Shown: piece by piece, positions 1 to 4,411 of the stretch
Position numbering within the stretch: the first letter of the stretch is position 1
Layout of the letters: the number at the start of each line of letters is the position of its first letter
Assembly: GCA_903839965.1 (NCBI GenBank)
Contig: CAIMEK010000755.1
Span: forward strand, 1 to 5,599
Length of the DNA stretch: 5,599 bases
Source of the DNA: an uncultured Acetobacteraceae bacterium
Lineage (GTDB): Bacteria; Pseudomonadota; Alphaproteobacteria; Acetobacterales; Acetobacteraceae
Direction of reading: 5' to 3'
Position numbers and translations under genes: made by a program
The notes under the pieces: model-generated
Seen by the model: the letters and a program-made list of their open reading frames with translations, nothing else
The model's database searches: none
What the model was told of the DNA's origin: nothing

Positions 1-617
1 CGGCGATGCGCATGGCGCACCCGCCCTACGACGACGAGATCAGCTTCGTCGCCGGGGTGCTCGACGTGCACACGCCGGCCAAGGAATTCAACATCCTCGA
101 CGGGCTGTGGAACGCGCGCGTCACCTCGCACGTGCCGCTGTCCGCGGTGGCCGGCCTGATCACCCGCGAGGCGGTGCTGCGCGGCATCGTGCTCACCGAC
201 GCCGCGCTGCGCGCCTCGGGCATCGGGCAGCCGCGCATCGGGGTCGCGGCGCTCAACCCGCATGCCGGCGACGGCGGCAATTTCGGCCATGAGGACCAGG
301 CGGAGATTCTGCCCGCGGTGAACGACGCCCGCGCGCGCGGCATCGACGTCGAGGGCCCCTACCCGTCCGACACCGTGTTCGTCCGCGCCACCCGGGGCGC
401 CTTCGACGCCGTGCTGACCATGTACCACGACCAGGGCCAGATCGCGATGAAGCTGCTCGGCTTCGATCGCGGGGTGACGCTGCTGGGCGGTTTCCCGTTT
501 GCCATCTGCACGCCCTCGCACGGCTCGGCCTACGACATCGCCGGCAAGGGCATCGCCAACCTCGGCGCGAGCCAGGCGGCGGTGCTGCTGGCCGCCAAGA
601 TCGCGGCGCGCGGCTAG
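1..617 (+). CDS. pdxA2: PdxA-family NAD-dependent dehydrogenase/decarboxylase (PdxA2-like), 5'-truncated by window edge
   Basis: The reading frame is open from the left edge (codons in phase with base 3) to TAG at 615-617, giving about 204 C-terminal residues of a family usually near 330 long, so roughly the first 125 are missing. The PdxA metal-binding histidines are visible in order: SHVPL, LNPHAGDGG and MYHDQG (His166, His211 and His266 in E. coli PdxA). GPYPSDTVF and HGSAYDIAGKG are further family motifs. The segment MYHDQGQIAMKLLGF followed by GVTLLGG resembles PdxA2 and the TphB/phthalate dihydrodiol dehydrogenase branch more than the vitamin B6 enzyme. Known PdxA2 proteins oxidise and decarboxylate 4-phospho-D-threonate or 4-phospho-D-erythronate to dihydroxyacetone phosphate in the cytoplasm. 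With a sugar-acid-type carrier and tetrose-phosphate enzymes downstream, a 4-phosphotetronate is the best substrate guess. A DUF1537-type kinase just upstream is expected but is outside the window. The family is certain; the substrate is inferred. Confidence 0.85.
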   Translation, partial: AMRMAHPPYDDEISFVAGVLDVHTPAKEFNILDGLWNARVTSHVPLSAVAGLITREAVLRGIVLTDAALRASGIGQPRIGVAALNPHAGDGGNFGHEDQAEILPAVNDARARGIDVEGPYPSDTVFVRATRGAFDAVLTMYHDQGQIAMKLLGFDRGVTLLGGFPFAICTPSHGSAYDIAGKGIANLGASQAAVLLAAKIAARG

Positions 618-698
618 GGATTTTCCGAAGACCGGGGTCCGGCCCGGCGTGCCCGGACGAGCAAAACAACCGACCGAGCCAGTGTCTCAGGTCTGACC

Positions 699-707
699 GA
701 GGAAAGG
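699..707 (+). promoter_or_regulatory. Shine-Dalgarno site of the MFS gene (decides start 717)
   Basis: GAGGAAAGG lies 9 nt upstream of ATG 717, an ideal distance. The in-frame TTG at 708 abuts this motif directly and so cannot use it, which favours the ATG three codons further in. Confidence 0.65.
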
Positions 708-716
708 TTGCGAGGA

Positions 717-2006
717 ATGTTCGGATATCGGCGCGGCGCGTCGCTGAACACGCTGCTTATGCTTTGTGCGATGTCGTTCCTGCTCTACGTCGACCGGGTG
801 AACCTGTCGACGGCCGCCGGGCCGATGATGCGCGAACTCGGCATGTCGAACACCCAGCTTGGCACCGTGTTCGCCGTGTTCGCCTATTCGTATGCGATGT
901 TCCAGGTGATCGGTGGATGGTTCGCCGACCGCTGGGGCTCTCGCCTGACGCTGTTGATGTGCGGCACCCTGTGGGTGGTCACCACGGCGGGCACCGGGCT
1001 CGTCACCAGCTTCGCGGCGCTGCTGGCGATGCGCTTCGTGCTCGGCATCGCCGAAGGCGCCACGCTGCCGGCCTCGGGGCGCGCGCTGGCGAACTGGACG
1101 CCGAAGGCGCGGCGCGGCTTCGCCCAGGGCGTCGCGCATTCCTTCTCGCGCTTCGGCAACGCCATCACGCCGCCGCTGATGGCGTTCCTGATGCTGATGT
1201 TCTCCTGGCGGTTCGCCTTCTTCGCGCTGTCCGGAGTTACCGCGGTGTGGGTGCTGGTGTGGTGGTTCTATTTCCGTGACGATCCGCGCACCCATCGCGG
1301 CATCACCGCGGCCGAGATCGAAAAGCTGCCGCCTTATGAAAGCCGCCGTTCCGAGGTGGCCGGCATCCCGTGGTGGCCGCTGATCCGGCGCATCGCGCCG
1401 ACCATGCTGGTGTATTTCTGCTATGGCTGGACGGGCTGGCTGTTCTTCACCTGGCTGCCGACGTTCTTCATGCACGGCTACAATCTCGACATCCGCAGCA
1501 CGGCCATCTTTTCCTCCGCGGTGTTCTTCTCCGGCGTGGTCGGCGACACGCTGGGCGGGGTGATCAGCGACTGGATCCTGCGCCGGACCGGCAGCATCGA
1601 GGCGGCGCGGCGCAACGTCATCCTGGTCAGCTTCATCGGCGCGCTGGTGGCCCTCGTGCCGGTGGTGTTCATCCACAACCTCACGCTGGTCACCTGCTGC
1701 CTCAGCGTGGCGTTCTTCATGCTGGAACTGACGATCGGTCCGATCTGGGCGGTGCCGATCGATGTCGCGCCGTCCTATGCCGGCAGCGCGAGCGGGTTCG
1801 TCAATGCCGGCTCGGCGATCGCGGGCATCATTTCGCCGTTTCTGTTCGGGATCATCATCGACCTGACCGGCAATTGGACCCTGCCGTTCGTCGGCTCGAT
1901 CGCGCTGCTGCTGCTCGGCTGCGCCGCGACCTTCTGGATGAAGCCGCAACGCACGGTCGAGAGCACCCTGCCCACTGCGCTGCTGCCTGCAGGCGCCGTG
2001 CCGTAA
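717..2006 (+). CDS. MFS transporter, anion:cation symporter (DgoT-like) family
   Basis: This is a complete 429-residue inner-membrane carrier with about 12 hydrophobic segments in two halves separated by a hydrophilic central loop (about residues 190-220). YVDRVNLS at residues 24-31, at the end of the first helix, is the hallmark of the anion:cation symporter/phthalate permease group. GGWFADRWGSR (66-76) is the MFS loop 2-3 motif. Asp26, Arg27, Arg106 and Glu113 sit at a constant offset of 20 from Asp46, Arg47, Arg126 and Glu133 of E. coli D-galactonate transporter DgoT, where Asp46 and Glu133 serve in proton coupling. This supports proton-driven uptake of an organic anion, plausibly a sugar acid. 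Transport specificity cannot be read from the sequence. The start at ATG 717 is chosen over TTG 708 by ribosome-site spacing. It lies 99 bp after the PdxA2-like gene and 175 bp before the isomerase operon, so it may be transcribed with either. Confidence 0.92.
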   Translation: MFGYRRGASLNTLLMLCAMSFLLYVDRVNLSTAAGPMMRELGMSNTQLGTVFAVFAYSYAMFQVIGGWFADRWGSRLTLLMCGTLWVVTTAGTGLVTSFAALLAMRFVLGIAEGATLPASGRALANWTPKARRGFAQGVAHSFSRFGNAITPPLMAFLMLMFSWRFAFFALSGVTAVWVLVWWFYFRDDPRTHRGITAAEIEKLPPYESRRSEVAGIPWWPLIRRIAPTMLVYFCYGWTGWLFFTWLPTFFMHGYNLDIRSTAIFSSAVFFSGVVGDTLGGVISDWILRRTGSIEAARRNVILVSFIGALVALVPVVFIHNLTLVTCCLSVAFFMLELTIGPIWAVPIDVAPSYAGSASGFVNAGSAIAGIISPFLFGIIIDLTGNWTLPFVGSIALLLLGCAATFWMKPQRTVESTLPTALLPAGAVP

Positions 2007-2015
2007 CAGCGGCGC

Positions 2016-2032
2016 GGGAGCGAAAAGCTTCC
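2016..2032 (+). terminator. Compact stem-loop just after the MFS stop; possible U-less terminator or mRNA 3'-end stabiliser
   Basis: GGGAGC (2016-2021) pairs with GCTTCC (2027-2032), six base pairs including one G-U, closing a GAAAA loop. It begins 10 bases after the stop codon. Immediately before it, GCGCCG (1993-1998) and CGGCGC (2010-2015) can form a second stem around the stop codon. No T-tract follows, so classic intrinsic termination is doubtful. The position between the carrier and the next transcription unit is suggestive only. Confidence 0.3.
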
Positions 2033-2051
2033 TGACCACGACAACATCGGC

Positions 2052-2080
2052 GTGACAGGGCGAGCCTCGGGGCATACCAT
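2052..2080 (+). promoter_or_regulatory. Candidate sigma70-type promoter for the isomerase-kinase operon
   Basis: GTGACA (2052-2057) matches the -35 consensus at five of six positions. After exactly 17 bases, TACCAT (2075-2080) matches the -10 consensus at four of six. Transcription would start near 2087 and give a leader of about 95 nt before ATG 2182. The gap of 175 bp is the largest in the window and lies before a tight four-gene run, which fits a promoter. A chance match in high-GC DNA cannot be excluded. GC palindromes (CCGGCCGG at 2084-2091, ACCGGT at 2092-2097) lie where an operator could sit, but nothing else supports one. Confidence 0.35.
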
Positions 2081-2164
2081 TTTCCGGCCGGACCGGTGGT
2101 GGCCCCGAGAGTTTGCATGTGTCCGCCATGTCGATGGGAAGCCCGGCCATGGACCAGGCAATCC

Positions 2165-2173
2165 AGAAGGGAG
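2165..2173 (+). promoter_or_regulatory. Shine-Dalgarno site of the TPI-like gene (decides start 2182)
   Basis: AGAAGGGAG lies 8 nt before ATG 2182. Earlier in-frame ATGs at 2113, 2128, 2134 and 2149 would add 11-23 residues ahead of the normal family N-terminus. Of these, only 2149 has even a weak GGGAAG-like site. Confidence 0.65.
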
Positions 2174-2181
2174 ATGCGATC

Positions 2182-2982
2182 ATGGGTGCGTCGCGCCGGC
2201 TTATAGCCGCCACCGGCTGGAAGATGAACAACGACGCCGCGGCGACGCGACGCTACGCGGCGGAGCTGTACCAGCGGCTGGCCGGCCTGCGGGTCGGGTC
2301 GCTGGAACTGTATGTGCTGCCGCCGTTCACCTCGTTGGCGGCGGCGGCGGCGGCGTTCGCGCCGGGGCCGGTGGCGATCGGCGCGCAGAACATGCACGCC
2401 GAGGACGCCGGCGCCTGGACCGGCGAGGTGTCCGCGCCGATGCTGGTCGAGGCCGGCTGCCGCTATGTCGAGCTCGCCCATTCCGAGCGGCTGGCGCATT
2501 TCGGCGAGACCTACGAGCTGGTGCGGCGCAAGCTCAACGCGGCGCTGCGGCATGGCCTCGTGCCCATCCTCTGCCTCGGCGAGACCGCCGAGGACCGCAC
2601 CGCCGGGCGCGCCGATGCGGTGCTGTGCGCGCAGCTGGACACCGCGCTCGCCGACCAGCCGGCGGAACGGATCGCCGATGCGATCCTGGCCTACGAGCCG
2701 CGCTGGGCCATCGGCGCCGCGGCGGCGGCCTCGCCCGAGCATGTCGCCGCGCGCCACGGCGCCATCCGCGCGCAGGTGGCACGGCGCTGGGGCGCGGCGG
2801 CGGCGGCGGCGGTGCGCATCATCTATGGCGGTTCGGTGACGCCCGCCAACGGCGGCGCACTGGTGGCGCTGGCCGATGTGGACGGGCTGTTCGTCGGCCG
2901 CGCCGCCTGGACAGCGGCAGGCTACGCCGCGATGATCGACGTTGTCAGTCGTGCCGCAACGATCAAGGGAGTGCCGACATGA
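2182..2982 (+). CDS. lerI: Triosephosphate-isomerase-like enzyme, probable L-erythrulose-1-phosphate isomerase (LerI/EryH type)
   Basis: The 266-residue protein is a TPI-fold barrel close to the usual 250-260. The catalytic set is intact: Lys14 in WKMN, His100 in AHSER and Glu172 in AYEPRWAIG. The phosphate-binding IIYGGSV (213-219) and a C-terminal DGLFVGRAAW are also present. It departs from housekeeping TPI: the Asn of GNWKMN is Gly (ATGWKMN), GHSERR is AHSERL, the lid of catalytic loop 6 is AAAAAS instead of a TGxxxT-type sequence, and VGGASL is VGRAAW. Such changes, recalled for the LerI/EryH branch, suggest a tetrulose phosphate: L-erythrulose 1-phosphate to D-erythrulose 4-phosphate. 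ATG 2182 gives the usual N-terminus and has a good ribosome site. The gene overlaps the RpiB-like start by 4 bp (ATGA), implying translational coupling. A second ordinary TPI is not ruled out, but the neighbours (RpiB-like isomerase, erythrulose-type kinase) argue for LerI. Two (GCG)6 tracts encode Ala53-58 and Ala205-210. Confidence 0.85.
   Translation: MGASRRLIAATGWKMNNDAAATRRYAAELYQRLAGLRVGSLELYVLPPFTSLAAAAAAFAPGPVAIGAQNMHAEDAGAWTGEVSAPMLVEAGCRYVELAHSERLAHFGETYELVRRKLNAALRHGLVPILCLGETAEDRTAGRADAVLCAQLDTALADQPAERIADAILAYEPRWAIGAAAAASPEHVAARHGAIRAQVARRWGAAAAAAVRIIYGGSVTPANGGALVALADVDGLFVGRAAWTAAGYAAMIDVVSRAATIKGVPT
2965..2971 (+). promoter_or_regulatory. Shine-Dalgarno site of the RpiB-like gene
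   Basis: AAGGGAG lies inside the end of the TPI-like gene, 7 nt before ATG 2979. It fixes the start of the isomerase, whose frame is otherwise open far upstream (to at least 2052). It closely resembles the site of the gene before it. Confidence 0.65.
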
Positions 2983-3443
2983 AGCTCGTCCTCGCCGGCG
3001 ATTCCGCCGGCAAGCCGCTGATCGACATCATCGCCGCGCACCTGCGCGCGCGCGCCGACATCAGCTTCGTCGACATGAGCAAGCCGGCGGACGGCAGCGC
3101 GGAACCGTACGCCAACACGGCCGGGCGGGCCGCGCAGGCCATACTCGACGGGCAGGCCGAGCGCGGCATCTTCTGTTGCGGCACCGGCATCGGCATGAGC
3201 ATTTCGGCCAACAAGGTGCCGGGCATCCGCGCGGCGCTGACGCACGACACCTTCTCCGCCGAGCGGGCCGCCAAATCGAACAACGCCCAGGTCATCACCA
3301 TGGGCGCGCGGGTGATCGGGCCCGAGCTGGCCAAGGTGATCGTGGACACCTTCCTGGCGGCGGAGTTCGACCCGAACGGCGCCTCCGCCGACAACGTCCG
3401 GGCGATCGACCACCTCGATGAACGCATGCACAGGAGCCGCTGA
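2979..3443 (+). CDS. eryI: RpiB/LacAB-family sugar-phosphate isomerase, probable D-erythrulose-4-phosphate isomerase (EryI type)
   Basis: This 154-residue protein matches the usual RpiB length (about 145-155). GIFCCGTGIGMSISANKVPG (63-82) contains the active-site Cys67 (Cys66 of E. coli RpiB) and the anion-hole-like GTGIG. HDTFSAERAAKSNNAQV (89-105) and GARVIG complete the family pattern. The N-terminal motif is GDSAG (7-11) where ribose-5-phosphate isomerases usually read DHAG, so the substrate is probably not ribose 5-phosphate. EryI/DerI members of this family interconvert D-erythrulose 4-phosphate and D-erythrose 4-phosphate in erythritol, threitol and apionate catabolism, and the TPI-like and kinase neighbours fit that step. 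The product enters the pentose phosphate pathway. The start is set by the ATGA overlap with the preceding stop and by the ribosome site. The stop at 3443 is one base before the next start. Family is near certain; substrate is by context. Confidence 0.87.
   Translation: MKLVLAGDSAGKPLIDIIAAHLRARADISFVDMSKPADGSAEPYANTAGRAAQAILDGQAERGIFCCGTGIGMSISANKVPGIRAALTHDTFSAERAAKSNNAQVITMGARVIGPELAKVIVDTFLAAEFDPNGASADNVRAIDHLDERMHRSR
3431..3436 (+). promoter_or_regulatory. Shine-Dalgarno site of the TIM-barrel gene (decides start 3445)
   Basis: CAGGAG lies 8 nt before ATG 3445. An in-frame ATG at 3418 would overlap the preceding gene by 26 bp, has no good site, and would add nine residues (MNACTGAAE) that look like read-through of the ribosome-binding region. 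Confidence 0.65.
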
Positions 3444-3444
3444 A

Positions 3445-4392
3445 ATGCCCCCTCCCCCGCCGTTCGACCGCACGGACTGGCCGATCGCCGCGGCGATGAT
3501 CCAGTACGGCAATGTCCTGCCGGACGGGCGCTCCGTGCAGGAGCAGACCGCGGAGGAATGGGCGGAGACGCTGGCGGACGTGGCGGACGCGGGGTTCACG
3601 CTGGTCGATCCCACCGACTCCTGGCTGCGGCTGGCCGACCTGAGCCCGGCACGGCTGCGCGAGTTCACCGCCGTCACCGCCTCGCTCGGGCTCAGCGTTC
3701 CGGCGATCACGACGGCGCGGCGCAGCGTCATCGATCCGGAACGCGGCGATGAATTCCTCGCCTATTCCCATCGGGTCATCGACACCGCGGCGGCGATCGG
3801 CGCGACCGCGATCAGCCTGGGGATGTTCGGCCCGCTGACCGAGGCGCAGAAGCAGGCGCTGTGGTTCTGGACCGAGCAGGGCGTGGTCAATCCGGACGAC
3901 CCTGCGATTTGGAAGCTGGCGGTTGACCGCATCCGCGAACTCGGCCGCCACGCTGCGGAGCTCGGCATCGAGGTGTCGCTCGAAATGTACGAGGACACCT
4001 ATCTCGGCACCGCGGACAGTTCGGTGCGGTTCGTGACCGATATCGACCTGCCCAATGTCGGCATCAATGCCGACCTCGGCAACCTGATCCGCCTGCATCG
4101 GCCGGTCGAGCACTGGCAGTCGATGATGGCGAAGGTCGCGCCGTATGCGAAATACTGGCACGTGAAGAACTACATCCGCATCGAGGACCCGGCGAGTGGC
4201 ACCATCATGGCGCATCCGACCTCGCTGGAGCTGGGGCTGATCAGCTACCGGGTCGCCATCAGGATGGCGCTGGCGCACGGGTTCCGCAGCGCCTTCCTGC
4301 TGGAATCCTATGGCGGCGATGGCCTGAGCGTATGCGCCACCAACCGCGACTACCTCCGGCGCATTCTGCCTCGACGCGGTTCGCAACAGTAG
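3445..4392 (+). CDS. Xylose-isomerase-like TIM-barrel enzyme (AP endonuclease 2 / COG1082 superfamily), possible 3-oxo-isoapionate decarboxylase or tetrulose epimerase
   Basis: A complete 315-residue soluble protein. The four metal-ligand positions of this superfamily can be picked out at the ends of successive strands: Glu180 (SLEMYED), Asp210 (GINADLGN), His239 (WHVKNY) and Glu287 (LLESYGGD). An earlier segment, DPTDSWLRLADLSP (55-68), looks like a substrate-facing signature that I cannot tie to a characterised protein. It lies one base after the RpiB-like gene and 19 bp before the kinase, so it is a core pathway member. In D-apionate breakdown, a 3-oxo-isoapionate decarboxylase (OiaC) supplies L-erythrulose to exactly the kinase and isomerases found here. 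I recall but cannot verify that OiaC belongs to this fold. An alternative is a tetrulose or tetrulose-phosphate epimerase like Brucella EryC, which shares the barrel and also neighbours TPI-like and RpiB-like genes. Superfamily is secure; the reaction is inference. Confidence 0.82.
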   Translation: MPPPPPFDRTDWPIAAAMIQYGNVLPDGRSVQEQTAEEWAETLADVADAGFTLVDPTDSWLRLADLSPARLREFTAVTASLGLSVPAITTARRSVIDPERGDEFLAYSHRVIDTAAAIGATAISLGMFGPLTEAQKQALWFWTEQGVVNPDDPAIWKLAVDRIRELGRHAAELGIEVSLEMYEDTYLGTADSSVRFVTDIDLPNVGINADLGNLIRLHRPVEHWQSMMAKVAPYAKYWHVKNYIRIEDPASGTIMAHPTSLELGLISYRVAIRMALAHGFRSAFLLESYGGDGLSVCATNRDYLRRILPRRGSQQ

Positions 4393-4398
4393 CTTTCC

Positions 4399-4403
4399 GG
4401 GAG
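4399..4403 (+). promoter_or_regulatory. Shine-Dalgarno site of the kinase gene
   Basis: GGGAG lies 8 nt before ATG 4412 in the 19-bp gap after the TIM-barrel gene. Confidence 0.55.
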
Positions 4404-4411
4404 CGCGCAGC

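Noticed and set aside
637..658. Inverted repeat GTCCGG / CCGGAC with a 10-base loop after the PdxA2-like gene, considered as a terminator
   Set aside because: The stem is only six base pairs, there is no following T-tract, and such repeats are common by chance in GC-rich DNA. The 99-bp gap otherwise shows only the ribosome site at its end, with no convincing promoter.
1985..1994. Perfect 10-bp palindrome GCCTGCAGGC near the end of the MFS gene, considered as an operator
   Set aside because: It is inside coding sequence and has no partner site or promoter placed to use it.
2113..2181. Upstream in-frame ATGs (2113 to 2149) as starts of the TPI-like protein
   Set aside because: They would add up to 23 residues ahead of the conserved family N-terminus, and ATG 2182 has the best ribosome-site spacing.
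687..2231. A 514-codon open frame on the minus strand opposite the MFS gene
   Set aside because: It lies antisense to a well-recognised membrane carrier. Its product is an Arg/His/Gln/Glu-rich sequence without any family motif, as expected from the reverse frame of hydrophobic high-GC codons.
1855..2757. A 300-codon minus-strand frame across the MFS/TPI-like junction
   Set aside because: It spans two real genes in antisense, is extremely arginine-rich and shows no motif or convincing ribosome site.
2052..2978. The RpiB-like gene's frame stays open upstream, back to a GTG at 2052, giving a potential 463-residue protein
   Set aside because: The extra 309 residues are an Arg/Gly/Ala-rich shadow of the TPI-like gene. 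The RpiB fold begins exactly at ATG 2979, which has its own ribosome site and the usual family length.
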